From Vibrio bivalvicida (GTDB taxonomy: Bacteria; Pseudomonadota; Gammaproteobacteria; Enterobacterales; Vibrionaceae), in contig NZ_LLEI02000023.1 of the NCBI RefSeq assembly GCF_001399455.2, forward strand, positions 1-64,000: a stretch of DNA of 64,000 bases. Direction: 5' to 3'. Made by a program: the position numbers and the translations under genes. A model generated the notes under the pieces. That model worked only from the letters and a program-made list of their open reading frames with translations, was not told the origin of the DNA and did not search any database. Shown here piece by piece: positions 1 through 9,840 of the stretch. Position 1 is the first letter of the stretch. Every line of letters begins with the position of its first letter.

Positions 1-300
1 TTTCTAATTGGATTATCATCAACGAGTGCCCACACAGATTGATAGGTTTATATTGTTAAAGAGCTTTCTTCTTTGTGATTCGCATCACTTCGGAAGAGGC
101 GGTCATTTTAGCGAGATAAAGTTTAGTGTCAACCACTTTTTTCAAACTTTTTTCAAGCGTTTCCACTTGGCTAATTGACCTTGCTAACTGGGCTTGCGTT
201 TCTGTTGAAGCGTTGCCGTGTCAGCGAGGGGGCATTATAGAGATCGAAAGATTCTTGGCAAGCCCTTTTTGCAGTTTTTTCTAACTTTTTTATTGTTCGA
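1..300 (-). promoter_or_regulatory. rRNA operon leader with boxA and tandem P1/P2 promoters
   Basis: This is the upstream region of an rRNA operon transcribed leftward; the 16S gene lies outside the window. On the minus strand, P1 reads TTGCCA (256-261), 16 bp, TATAAT (234-239), preceded by an A/T-rich UP-like stretch. P2 reads TTGACA (127-132), 16 bp, TAAAAT (105-110), followed by a G/C-rich discriminator, also with an A-rich UP-like tract upstream. A boxA antitermination element, GCTCTTTAACAATA, sits at 51-64, followed by the conserved leader text that precedes 16S in enteric and Vibrio rrn operons. In E. coli the hemG-trkH-yigZ neighbours are also next to an rrn operon (rrnA). Confidence 0.9.
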
Positions 301-340
301 TTAAATTTCGATCTAAAAGCCTTATAAGTAAGCCTTTTCT

Positions 341-868
341 TTACATATCTTTAAACTTATTGGCGAATAGAGTCACTTTTTCCCAGTTAGTATACTCTAC
401 CTCTTTACTTGTATCTGTCTCTCCCCCCGTCATACTCATAATGAATTTAATCATTGTTCTATCAAACCAACCATATCGTGGGTAATAGAGCGCACCGGCA
501 AATACGCCAATCAACTCAGGTTGCCAAGGCGACTTTTTGAGAAATGTCTTTATATAGGCACTACCTTCAGGCGTATCCTTTCCTTGGTCTTCTTTACGTG
601 CCGTCAGATTCACACAGAAGAAAGCAACTTTACTCTGCTGTAATGAAGACAAGTTACGCTCAATAAACTGATAGAGCTTTTTATTAAGGTGGCCATAACG
701 AATAGAGGCACCAATAAGCACTCGCTCATATTGGCTGAAATCGACAGTCTCTATGCGATGCAGGTCGAGCAGCTCACAATCAAATCCCGGCATCTGTTTC
801 TGTATATAGTTAAAAATCTTTTTAGTTTGACCTTCACGGCTTGAATAGAGAAATAGCGCCTTTGCCAC
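341..868 (-). CDS. hemG: Menaquinone-dependent protoporphyrinogen IX dehydrogenase HemG
   Basis: 175 aa, the usual length for flavodoxin-type HemG, which oxidises protoporphyrinogen IX to protoporphyrin IX and passes electrons to the quinone pool in haem synthesis. The N-terminal loop SSREGQT (about residues 9-15) is the FMN phosphate-binding signature, and the long insert with PRYGWFDR (about 130-137) is typical of HemG. It is the last gene of a yigZ-trkH-hemG run, starting 9 bp after trkH ends. The same trio beside an rRNA operon occurs in E. coli, which supports orthology. Confidence 0.95.
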   Translation of the reverse strand: MAKALFLYSSREGQTKKIFNYIQKQMPGFDCELLDLHRIETVDFSQYERVLIGASIRYGHLNKKLYQFIERNLSSLQQSKVAFFCVNLTARKEDQGKDTPEGSAYIKTFLKKSPWQPELIGVFAGALYYPRYGWFDRTMIKFIMSMTGGETDTSKEVEYTNWEKVTLFANKFKDM

Positions 869-877
869 ATAGTCTCC

Positions 878-2335
878 TTAGCTACGCCAAAATGTCGGCG
901 TCAGTAGTATAAGTAGTGTAAATATTTCCAGTCGTCCAAATAGCATCGAAACAATCAGAACCCATTTCGCCTTGTCATTCACATCCCCAAAGTGAAGTGC
1001 CACTTCACCAAGACCCGGACCTAAGTTGTTGAGTGTAGCCGCAACCGCAGAGAAAGCACTTAGCTCATCCATACCAGTGGCAATCAGACCTAACATACAA
1101 ACAACAAAAACCAGAGCATAGGCAGAGAAGAATCCCCACACCGCATCGACAACCCGCTGAGGAAGAGAGCTGCCCCCGACTTTAATCGTATAGACCGCAC
1201 GAGGGTGAACTAAACGCTTGAGTTCACGTACCCCCTGCAAGGTCAGTAGTAAGATACGAACCACTTTCATGCCACCACCAGTCGACCCAGCGCATCCACC
1301 GATAAAAGAAGAAAAAAGCAGCAACACAGGTAAGAATAGCGGCCATTCTGAAAAGCCTGTTGTGGTAAAGCCCGCTGTAGTGGATATCGAAACGGTTTGG
1401 AACAGCGCTTGATCAAAAGCATCATAGACTGAGTTATATGAGTGATGATTTAACAGCACAAGAAAACAAACGACAAACAGCAGCGCTTGAATGAAGATAA
1501 AAGCTCTAAATTCTGGGTCTTTCCAATAGTATTTAGGATGCACACCACCAGATGCAAAGGCAGCAAAGTGAAGTGAGTAGTTACATGCTGAAATTAATAG
1601 AAACACCACAGTAATCATATTAACCGCGTAACTATCAAAATGCCCCATGCTGGCATCATGAGTAGAGAAGCCACCAATAGCAATCGTTGAGAAACTATGG
1701 CTGATCGCATCAAACGGCGTCATACCTGCTAACCAAAAAGCAGCAGCGCAAGCGATAGTTAAACTGAGATAAATATACCAAAGAGCTTTAGCCGTTTCCG
1801 CTATCCGTGGCGTCATCTTGGTATCTTTTACTGGTCCTGGGATTTCTGCTCGGTAAAGCTGCATACCACCGATACCTAATACCGGTAAGATCGCAACGGC
1901 AAGTACGATGATACCCATACCACCAAACCACTGTAGAAACTGACGATAAAACAATATCGCTTTGGGCAAATCATCTAAGCCAACAATAACGGTGGCTCCA
2001 GTCGTGGTTAAAGCAGAAAAAGACTCAAAGAAAGCATCAGTGACGGAAATATTGGGGTTGTCTGCGATCAGAAATGGTAATGAACCCGCGCTACCGAGTA
2101 CCGTCCAAAATAGAACAACAATCAAAAATCCATCACGGGCTTTTAATTCATGTTTGTAGCGTCGATTCGGAAACCAGCACAAGGTCCCGCAAAACAAGAG
2201 TACAAAAAAGGTGGTAACAAAAGGAACACCGGCGCCGTCTCGATAGATAAGCGCCACCAAAGCAGGCGCCAACATTGAGAGACTAAAGAGAGCGAGCAAA
2301 AGCCCGACGATACGAATAATGGATCGAAATTGCAT
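878..2335 (-). CDS. trkH: Trk system potassium uptake protein TrkH
   Basis: 485 aa polytopic inner-membrane protein, close to E. coli TrkH (483 aa). It is the K+-translocating subunit that works with the cytoplasmic NAD-binding TrkA, which is not in this window. It carries the four P-loop/selectivity-filter repeats of the family; visible examples are TTTGATV (about 111-117), IAIGGFSTHD (about 218-227), TTAGFTTTGF (about 320-329) and TLNNLGPGLG (about 435-444). Intervening segments are strongly hydrophobic. It lies between yigZ (40 bp gap) and hemG (9 bp gap), probably in one transcript. Confidence 0.96.
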   Translation of the reverse strand: MQFRSIIRIVGLLLALFSLSMLAPALVALIYRDGAGVPFVTTFFVLLFCGTLCWFPNRRYKHELKARDGFLIVVLFWTVLGSAGSLPFLIADNPNISVTDAFFESFSALTTTGATVIVGLDDLPKAILFYRQFLQWFGGMGIIVLAVAILPVLGIGGMQLYRAEIPGPVKDTKMTPRIAETAKALWYIYLSLTIACAAAFWLAGMTPFDAISHSFSTIAIGGFSTHDASMGHFDSYAVNMITVVFLLISACNYSLHFAAFASGGVHPKYYWKDPEFRAFIFIQALLFVVCFLVLLNHHSYNSVYDAFDQALFQTVSISTTAGFTTTGFSEWPLFLPVLLLFSSFIGGCAGSTGGGMKVVRILLLTLQGVRELKRLVHPRAVYTIKVGGSSLPQRVVDAVWGFFSAYALVFVVCMLGLIATGMDELSAFSAVAATLNNLGPGLGEVALHFGDVNDKAKWVLIVSMLFGRLEIFTLLILLTPTFWRS

Positions 2336-2375
2336 GGTTAGATTGATTTATGAAGCGTAGCTTCCGACTTCCTAG

Positions 2376-3005
2376 TTATCTTTGTTGTATGTCCAATGGG
2401 GTAACCTGTACCTTGGCGCCACTCTTATTAATAATGGTTTGTGTAAAATCACCCACTTGACGAAGTTCAATCTCGACAACCATTTTAACCAACTCACTGT
2501 ACTCAGCGTTCACCTCTTGAACTCCAAACTGAGGAAACAACGATTGTGCAATGGGCATAAACCCATAGTCTAACTCTAGTAGTAACTTAGTGGTTATTTT
2601 TTTCTCAATTGTTTGAAGAGATTTGAGTGCTTGCTGCACTCCGCCACCATATGCTTTAACCAAACCACCAGTACCAAGTTTAATTCCACCCGAGTAACGC
2701 GTGACCACAGCAGTAATCTCACCAACACCAGAACCGGCCAACTGCGCCAGTATTGGTTTGCCTGCTGTACCTGAAGGCTCACCATCATCACTAAAACCCC
2801 ACTTCATCGAATCGTCAGGCCTGCCAGCAACAAACCCCCAGCAGTTATGCCGCGCATCAGAATGTTTGTTTTTTATCTGCTCAACGAAAGCTTTAGCTAC
2901 AGCAATTGATGGAGTATGTGCGAGGTAGGTAATAAAGATGCTTTTCTTTATCTCCTCTTCAAACTGAGTGGGTTGTACAGGGACAAAATACGGCTGGTCA
3001 TTCAT
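2376..3005 (-). CDS. yigZ: YigZ/IMPACT family protein
   Basis: 209 aa, matching the IMPACT (UPF0029) family. The family core GFSDDGEPSGTAG (about 70-82) and TRYSGGIKLGTGGL (about 102-115) is intact, followed by the short C-terminal domain. The eukaryotic relative regulates Gcn2; the role of bacterial YigZ is not settled. It is first in the yigZ-trkH-hemG run and diverges from fadBA across a 249-bp gap, the same order as in E. coli. Confidence 0.92.
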   Translation of the reverse strand: MNDQPYFVPVQPTQFEEEIKKSIFITYLAHTPSIAVAKAFVEQIKNKHSDARHNCWGFVAGRPDDSMKWGFSDDGEPSGTAGKPILAQLAGSGVGEITAVVTRYSGGIKLGTGGLVKAYGGGVQQALKSLQTIEKKITTKLLLELDYGFMPIAQSLFPQFGVQEVNAEYSELVKMVVEIELRQVGDFTQTIINKSGAKVQVTPLDIQQR

Positions 3006-3147
3006 GGTTTAGATTCATCTTTTGTTGTGCTCGCAGTGTAACACGAGAGCGAATTTAACGTCGCCTAAGATCTGTTCGAGCGCACAATGTTAAACAGTTG
3101 TTTAAAAAATGTATTGAATTTAACCAGCAGCAAGTCCAAACTAAAAC

Positions 3148-3164
3148 AACTGGTCAAACCAGAA
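3148..3164. promoter_or_regulatory. Candidate FadR operator upstream of fadBA
   Basis: AACTGGTCAAACCAGAA is a near-palindrome that agrees closely with the FadR operator pattern (AANTGGTCNGACCANTT). It lies 90-107 bp before fadB in the yigZ-fadB gap. FadR represses fad genes until long-chain acyl-CoA binds it. A 7-bp inverted repeat, ACAGCGG (3188-3194) with CCGCTGT (3210-3216), sits between the operator and fadB and could form a leader hairpin. Confidence 0.7.
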
Positions 3165-3254
3165 TAACTATAACACCACTTTCCTTTACAGCGGTTACTG
3201 TTAAACCAGCCGCTGTACACGCAATCCAAAGATTGTATGTCATGGAGATAGACA

Positions 3255-5426
3255 ATGATTTACCAAGCCGAAACCCTACAGGTAAAGGAATTACAAGACG
3301 GAATCGCTGAGCTCAGCTTCTGTGCCCCAGCGTCTGTTAACAAGCTCGACCTTGCTACTCTTGAGTCACTGGATAAGGCTCTTAACGCACTCAAAGCTCA
3401 TAGCTCTCTCAAAGGATTACTGCTCACTTCAGATAAAGATACGTTTATTGTAGGCGCAGATATTACTGAGTTTCTGGGCCTATTTGCCAAACAGGAACAA
3501 GAGCTAGATCAATGGCTTCAATTTGCTAACAGCATCTTTAACAAGTTAGAAGACCTACCGGTACCAACACTTTCAGTTTTAAAAGGTCACACTTTAGGTG
3601 GCGGCTGTGAGTGTGTACTCGCTACCGACATGCGTATTGGTGATAAAACCACCAGCATTGGCTTGCCAGAGACTAAACTCGGTATCATGCCAGGTTTTGG
3701 TGGTTGTGTTCGCTTACCTCGTGTTATCGGTGCCGACAGCGCGATGGAAGTCATTACACAAGGCAAAGCATGCCGAGCGGATGAAGCACTTAAAATCGGC
3801 CTACTCGATGCGATTGTCGACACAGACGCCCTGTATGATTCAGCGATCAAAACCCTGACTCAAGCGATCAATGAAAAGCTCGATTGGAAACAGCGCCGTA
3901 AACAAAAAACATCGGCACTTTCACTCAGCAAGCTTGAATCAATGATGAGCTTTACCATGGCAAAAGGCTTGGTCGCTCAGAAGGCTGGCCCTCACTACCC
4001 TGCCCCTATGACAGCTGTTGTGACTATAGAGGAAGGTGCTCGTTTTGCTCGCAATGAAGCACTTGATATTGAACGCAAGTATTTCGTTAAGCTGGCTAAA
4101 TCCGAAGAAGCTAAGTCTCTCGTTGGCCTGTTCCTCAACGATCAATATATTAAGGGGCTAGCTAAACAAGCGGCTAAATCTGCGAGTAAAGACACTCAAC
4201 GTGCAGCGGTATTAGGTGCGGGCATCATGGGGGGCGGAATTGCTTACCAATCGGCTCTTAAAGGTGTCCCTGTCTTAATGAAAGATATCGCACAAGCATC
4301 TTTAGACCTCGGTATGACGGAAGCATCTAAACTGCTCAACAAGCGCCTATCTCGCGGTCGTATTGATGGCTTTAAGATGGCGGGTATCCTAGCGTCTATT
4401 ACTCCAAGCCTTCATTACGCAGGCATCGAAGAGACGGATGTTATCGTTGAAGCTGTGGTTGAAAACCCGAAAGTGAAAGCGGCAGTACTCAGTGAAGTCG
4501 AGCAACAAGTGGGTGACGAAACCGTCATTACCTCAAATACATCGACCATCCCGATCAATCTGCTGGCTAAATCACTCAAGCGACCTGAAAACTTCTGTGG
4601 TATGCATTTCTTCAACCCAGTACATCGCATGCCTTTAGTAGAGATCATCCGTGGTGAACACTCCTCAGATGAAACCATCAACCGCGTAGTCGCTTACGCA
4701 GCGAAAATGGGTAAATCGCCAATCGTAGTAAATGACTGCCCGGGATTCTTCGTCAACCGCGTACTCTTCCCTTACTTTGGTGGCTTCAGCATGTTGCTAC
4801 GTGACGGCGCTGATTTCACTAAAATAGACAAAGTCATGGAGCGTAAATTTGGCTGGCCAATGGGACCTGCCTATCTGCTAGATGTAGTCGGTATTGATAC
4901 CGCTCACCATGCCCAAGCGGTAATGGCTCAAGGTTTCCCAGAGCGCATGGGCAAACAGGGTCGTGACGCGATTGATGCCCTGTTTGAAGCAGACAAGTAT
5001 GGTCAGAAAAATGGCAGCGGCTTCTATAGTTACGCTTTAGACAGAAAAGGTAAACCGAAGAAGACATTCAGTGAAGATATTCTGCCGGTACTCGCCGACG
5101 TTTGTGCTGAAAAACAAGAGTTCGATGATCAAACCATCATCCAACGCATGATGATTCCGATGATCAATGAAGTTGTCTTGTGTCTGCAAGAAAACATCAT
5201 CGCCTCTCCTCAAGAAGCAGATATGGCTTTAGTTTATGGTCTGGGCTTCCCTCCATTCCGAGGTGGCGTTTTCCGTTACTTAGATAGCATAGGTATTGCC
5301 GAGTTTGTCGCAATGGCCAACCAATACTCAGATCTAGGCGCTATGTACCAAGTACCACAATTGCTGATTGATATGGCTGAAAAAGGCCAGAGCTTCTATG
5401 GTGCTCAGCAACAAGGTTCTATCTAA
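3255..5426 (+). CDS. fadB: Fatty acid oxidation complex subunit alpha FadB
   Basis: 723 aa multifunctional beta-oxidation enzyme (enoyl-CoA hydratase, 3-hydroxyacyl-CoA dehydrogenase, isomerase/epimerase). The N-terminal crotonase half has the oxyanion-hole motifs GADITEF (about 67-73) and GHTLGGGCE (about 110-118). The C-terminal half has the NAD-binding [10 protein letters not shown] (about 319-328) and the dehydrogenase motif [11 protein letters not shown] (about 450-460). The length equals that of the enteric aerobic FadB rather than FadJ. It is followed 12 bp later by fadA, the thiolase partner of the heterotetramer. Confidence 0.97.
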   Translation: MIYQAETLQVKELQDGIAELSFCAPASVNKLDLATLESLDKALNALKAHSSLKGLLLTSDKDTFIVGADITEFLGLFAKQEQELDQWLQFANSIFNKLEDLPVPTLSVLKGHTLGGGCECVLATDMRIGDKTTSIGLPETKLGIMPGFGGCVRLPRVIGADSAMEVITQGKACRADEALKIGLLDAIVDTDALYDSAIKTLTQAINEKLDWKQRRKQKTSALSLSKLESMMSFTMAKGLVAQKAGPHYPAPMTAVVTIEEGARFARNEALDIERKYFVKLAKSEEAKSLVGLFLNDQYIKGLAKQAAKSASKDTQRAAVLGAGIMGGGIAYQSALKGVPVLMKDIAQASLDLGMTEASKLLNKRLSRGRIDGFKMAGILASITPSLHYAGIEETDVIVEAVVENPKVKAAVLSEVEQQVGDETVITSNTSTIPINLLAKSLKRPENFCGMHFFNPVHRMPLVEIIRGEHSSDETINRVVAYAAKMGKSPIVVNDCPGFFVNRVLFPYFGGFSMLLRDGADFTKIDKVMERKFGWPMGPAYLLDVVGIDTAHHAQAVMAQGFPERMGKQGRDAIDALFEADKYGQKNGSGFYSYALDRKGKPKKTFSEDILPVLADVCAEKQEFDDQTIIQRMMIPMINEVVLCLQENIIASPQEADMALVYGLGFPPFRGGVFRYLDSIGIAEFVAMANQYSDLGAMYQVPQLLIDMAEKGQSFYGAQQQGSI

Positions 5427-6614
<1,188 letters not shown>

Positions 6615-6632
6615 GCGGCTATCAAGTCAAAC

Positions 6633-6660
6633 AACGCCAGCATTATGCTGGCGTTTCTTT
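6633..6660. terminator. Rho-independent terminator after fadA
   Basis: Perfect 10-bp stem AACGCCAGCA / TGCTGGCGTT (6633-6642, 6646-6655) with a 3-nt loop and a T-rich tail in the plus direction. The LysR gene ends on the opposite strand inside it, so it probably serves both convergent genes. Confidence 0.9.
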
Positions 6661-7561
6661 AGTGCTTTAACCAGTCGTGATGGAGCTGATTGGAAGAGCC
6701 TAAGTAATCTACCATCCACTGAATAAGTTTGTGATTATCATCCTTACGCCAAACTAAACAGCATTGGCTGATCGGCTTTTCATCTGGCAGTGTTTTCTCC
6801 ACCAGCACCCCATCAAGAATCAACGACATCGCGATGTGTCGAGGCATATAGCCAACCCCAACGCCATTCTTAAGACACTCAATTGCACTATACCAATTGG
6901 GCAGCAACAAGCGCCGCTGCTGCGGATAATGCCCAGTGTGACGCTTAGGCAGAACACTGGAAGTATCATCAAGACAGATGGCAGGGAACTGGCTGACAAA
7001 CTCTTCGCTTAAGTTTTGCTGACGAACACAAGGGTGTGCCGGAGACATAACAAATGCCCAATCCAGTACGCCCATATCTCTGACCTCAAAATCTCCGCCG
7101 ACTGGAATCGCAGATGTTGCACCGATGACAATATCGGCTCGCTCCTGCGCTATCGCCTCCCAAGATCCATTAAAAACTTCCATGTTTATTTGTAACTCAG
7201 CAAACTCAAACTCACGATAAAAGTCTTCAACCAGTGGCTTTAACTTATCGAGCTTCACTACATTATCCAAAGTTAGCTTAAGGGTTGACTGCCAACCATG
7301 AGCAGCACGTTTAGTTTGTACCTTAAGTTCTTCCATCTGTCTTAGTAATAGTCGCGCTTCGGCGATAAATAGTTCACCAGCCGGAGTAAGCTCAACTTTC
7401 CGTGGCAAACGACGAAACAATATTACGTCCAACTCTTGCTCGACCTGACGTACACCATAGCTGATAGCTGAAGGCACTTTGTGTAGCACCTCTGCTGCCG
7501 CAGTAAAACTTCCCAAGCGAGCCACGGTATCTAACATCTCAAGTGACGACTTTGAATACAT
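6659..7561 (-). CDS. punR: LysR-family transcriptional regulator, PunR-like
   Basis: 300 aa from ATG at 7561; a TTG 9 bp upstream would add three residues, but E. coli PunR aligns to the ATG. The N-terminal winged helix-turn-helix (about 2-60) contains VARLGSFTAAAEVLHKVPSA, and a LysR effector domain follows with IGATSAIPVGG (about 145-155). Both resemble E. coli PunR (YdhB) from memory. It diverges from a PunC-like transporter, the same pairing as in E. coli, where PunR activates punC for purine nucleoside handling. Orthology is inferred, not tested. Confidence 0.82.
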   Translation of the reverse strand: MYSKSSLEMLDTVARLGSFTAAAEVLHKVPSAISYGVRQVEQELDVILFRRLPRKVELTPAGELFIAEARLLLRQMEELKVQTKRAAHGWQSTLKLTLDNVVKLDKLKPLVEDFYREFEFAELQINMEVFNGSWEAIAQERADIVIGATSAIPVGGDFEVRDMGVLDWAFVMSPAHPCVRQQNLSEEFVSQFPAICLDDTSSVLPKRHTGHYPQQRRLLLPNWYSAIECLKNGVGVGYMPRHIAMSLILDGVLVEKTLPDEKPISQCCLVWRKDDNHKLIQWMVDYLGSSNQLHHDWLKH

Positions 7562-7616
7562 AATGGACAACCGTTCAATATTTTTGATTGATAACCAACA
7601 ATTTTAACGTTTTATT

Positions 7617-7671
7617 TTCTAAAAATCGAAAAATAGAATGGCATGGTAAATAAATCAGGGTTGGCGCCAAC
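7617..7671. promoter_or_regulatory. Candidate PunR-type operators in the divergent intergenic region
   Basis: Two dyads lie in the 154-bp gap between the LysR gene and the exporter. TTCTA (7617-7621) pairs with TAGAA (7634-7638) across 12 bp, a typical LysR-box size. GTTGGCGCCAAC (7660-7671) is a perfect 12-bp palindrome. LysR regulators usually bind such dyads between themselves and a divergent target. Which one is the true site cannot be told from sequence alone. Confidence 0.45.
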
Positions 7672-7715
7672 TGATACTGAGTAATTAATGATTAAATAAT
7701 TTGATTGGTTGAATC

Positions 7716-8915
7716 ATGAAAATATCAAAACTACAGCTTGTTTATCTCGCAGCCCTTTCAATGCTCGGCTTTATTGCCACCGATATGTACCTGCCCGCTT
7801 TTAAAGCAATGGAAGTTGATTTCGCAACGGGCCCAGAGCAGATAGCCCTTTCATTAACCGTATTTTTGGTTGGTATGGCATTTGGGCAACTTATGTGGGG
7901 ATTGGCCTCGGATAAGTTTGGTCATCGTAATACCTTAGCGGCAGGCTTGGTAATTTTTACTATCGCCTCTTTTGGCTTAGCCTTTAGTGATCAAGTTTGG
8001 CAGCTACTCGCCCTACGCTTTGTGCAAGCAATTGGTGTCTGCGCACCTGCAGTGATCTGGCAAGCGATGGTTATTAAGCGTCACTCAAGCAACAGTCAGC
8101 AAATATTCGCTACTATCATGCCACTGGTCGCCCTGTCCCCAGCGCTGGCTCCACAGTTGGGTGTATTACTGGCAGATAGCTTTGGTTGGCACAGCATTTT
8201 TGTAGCGCTGACACTAATGGGTGTATTGCTCGTCATCGCAACCATGGCACAGAAAAATGAAAAAGCTGAAGTTAAGCAAACCAGCATGTCGACAGATATT
8301 AAGCTGCTACTGGGGTCAAAAACCTACCTTGGCAATGTATTTATGTTTGCCACAGCATCGGCGGCCTTCTTTGCTTACCTGACAGGAATGCCGGAGATCA
8401 TGTCGCAGCTTGGTTATGAAGCTAAAGACATTGGTTTGAGCTTTATTCCACAAACTATCGCATTTATGGTAGGTGGCTACTTAGGTAAAGTCGGTGTCCG
8501 CAAGTATGGTGACGAAAAAGTACTACGCCAACTGATTGGCCTGTTTAGTGTCGCTTCTTTGCTGATCTTTATCGCTTCTCAATGGCAACTAACTTCCATT
8601 TGGCCGATCCTAGCACCTTTCTGTTTGATTGCTGTCGCCAACGGTGCACTTTACCCAATCGTTGTCAATCGTGCTCTAGCAAGCGCGCAGCGAAGCCCTG
8701 CAACGGCCGCTGGCTTACAAAACAGTGTGCAAATTTGTGTCAGTAGCTTATCGAGCGCTCTAGTGGCTGCAATAGCAAGTCAGGCACAGCTAGTAACAGG
8801 CATCGCGATTGTTATTTGTATGGGAGGGCTGTGGATTGGCTATGTTGTTTCGAATCGTGAGCTGTCTCAGCACTTTACTGCGCCTGACAACTCTCGCGTA
8901 GTCAATGATGAGTAA
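7716..8915 (+). CDS. punC: MFS purine nucleoside/drug transporter, PunC-like (Bcr/CflA family)
   Basis: 399 aa with about 12 hydrophobic segments. The Bcr/CflA-type opening GFIATDMYLPAF (about 18-29), DKFGHRN loop (about 68-74), RFVQAIGVCAPAVIWQA (about 103-119) and LSPALAP (about 136-142) closely match my memory of E. coli PunC (YdhC). It is predicted to be an inner-membrane proton-coupled transporter, next to and divergent from a PunR-like regulator. The substrate is inferred from that pairing; drug or nucleoside export remains possible. Confidence 0.82.
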   Translation: MKISKLQLVYLAALSMLGFIATDMYLPAFKAMEVDFATGPEQIALSLTVFLVGMAFGQLMWGLASDKFGHRNTLAAGLVIFTIASFGLAFSDQVWQLLALRFVQAIGVCAPAVIWQAMVIKRHSSNSQQIFATIMPLVALSPALAPQLGVLLADSFGWHSIFVALTLMGVLLVIATMAQKNEKAEVKQTSMSTDIKLLLGSKTYLGNVFMFATASAAFFAYLTGMPEIMSQLGYEAKDIGLSFIPQTIAFMVGGYLGKVGVRKYGDEKVLRQLIGLFSVASLLIFIASQWQLTSIWPILAPFCLIAVANGALYPIVVNRALASAQRSPATAAGLQNSVQICVSSLSSALVAAIASQAQLVTGIAIVICMGGLWIGYVVSNRELSQHFTAPDNSRVVNDE

Positions 8916-8921
8916 ATAGTA

Positions 8922-8946
8922 AAAGAGCCGCAAAGTGCGGCTCTTT
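8922..8946. terminator. Bidirectional Rho-independent terminator after the PunC-like gene
   Basis: Stem AAAGAGCCGCA / TGCGGCTCTTT with a 3-nt loop lies between two convergent genes. The plus strand ends TTTGTTA; the A-rich left flank gives U residues on the minus strand. Confidence 0.88.
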
Positions 8947-8972
8947 GTTAGGGCAGTAAACTTAGTAAATAC

Positions 8973-9749
8973 TTACAAACTCTTCAGAGCCCATTTTTCG
9001 GCTGTTTTTTTAAAGAAACCCTGAGTCTTCTTCAATTCTACCCAGTGATTGAGGTAATTAATCCAAACCTGATCATCCTGTGGCAGTAACATCGCGATCG
9101 GCGTCGGTTTACGTGGTTCTTTAACTGGCACGATAGCCAGTTGTTTGAACTTCTCCACCAACGTAGCCGCCTCAACGTTTGATGTCACTGAGACATCCGC
9201 TCTGCGTGCCAGTAGCTCCTGGAAGTCACGTGCAGGTGCTTCAATAACAACATGCTGTGCTGACGGAAAGAACTCTTTAACCATCTTTTCTTGTACTGTT
9301 CCCAGCGTTGCCGCTACTTTGACTTCTGATTTGTCAAAATCACTCCAATCAGAGAACTTGTCTAAGTCCTTTTTCTGCACCACTGGAACAAACGCCAAGT
9401 AGAAATATGGCTGACTGTAACCTGCTACTTTAGCGCGCGACATGTTCAGTGAGGCACTACCAGTAACGTCGTACTTATTGGCAGTAATACCATTAACCAA
9501 TGTTTTCCAGTCTGTCGCGACATATTTGACTTTTACACCAAGATCCTTAGCCAACTCAGTTGTCACATCAATATCAAAACCGCGATAGCTATTGGTTGCA
9601 GGATCCTTCATTGTCATCGGATTCCAATCCCCTGTAGTACCAACACGCAGCACCCCTTTATCAAGGATTTGTTGTAAACGACTGGTTTCGGCCATGACCT
9701 GACCCACTGACAATAAGCACAATCCAAGTGCTAAAATATACTTGTTCAT
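8973..9749 (-). CDS. Periplasmic amino-acid-type substrate-binding protein (cyclohexadienyl dehydratase-like)
   Basis: 258 aa with a clear Sec signal peptide (cleavage near VMA/ETS, about 20) and a family-3 extracellular solute-binding fold: GVLRVGTTGDWNPM (about 32-45), GFDIDVTTELA (about 57-67), MSRAKVAGYSQPY (about 103-115). The SRLQQIL..GVLRV..TTGD opening resembles periplasmic cyclohexadienyl dehydratase (PheC) as well as transport receptors. The Asp that usually binds the amino acid alpha-amino group appears to be replaced in VTSNVEA (about 188-194), although the following Glu is kept. It diverges from a lone permease gene with no ATPase nearby. It could be a transport receptor or a PheC-like enzyme. 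Confidence 0.75.
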   Translation of the reverse strand: MNKYILALGLCLLSVGQVMAETSRLQQILDKGVLRVGTTGDWNPMTMKDPATNSYRGFDIDVTTELAKDLGVKVKYVATDWKTLVNGITANKYDVTGSASLNMSRAKVAGYSQPYFYLAFVPVVQKKDLDKFSDWSDFDKSEVKVAATLGTVQEKMVKEFFPSAQHVVIEAPARDFQELLARRADVSVTSNVEAATLVEKFKQLAIVPVKEPRKPTPIAMLLPQDDQVWINYLNHWVELKKTQGFFKKTAEKWALKSL

Positions 9750-9840
9750 TATATCTTCCCTAAAGTTATTACGAATTAAGCCCGTTCATTGCTAACATAG
9801 CAGCATCAAATGGATTTTTTTAGTCAATACAAGGTGTAAT

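Noticed and set aside
3098-3310. 70-codon ORF across the fadB upstream region
   Set aside because: It covers the FadR-type site and runs into fadB in another frame; no protein-like character.
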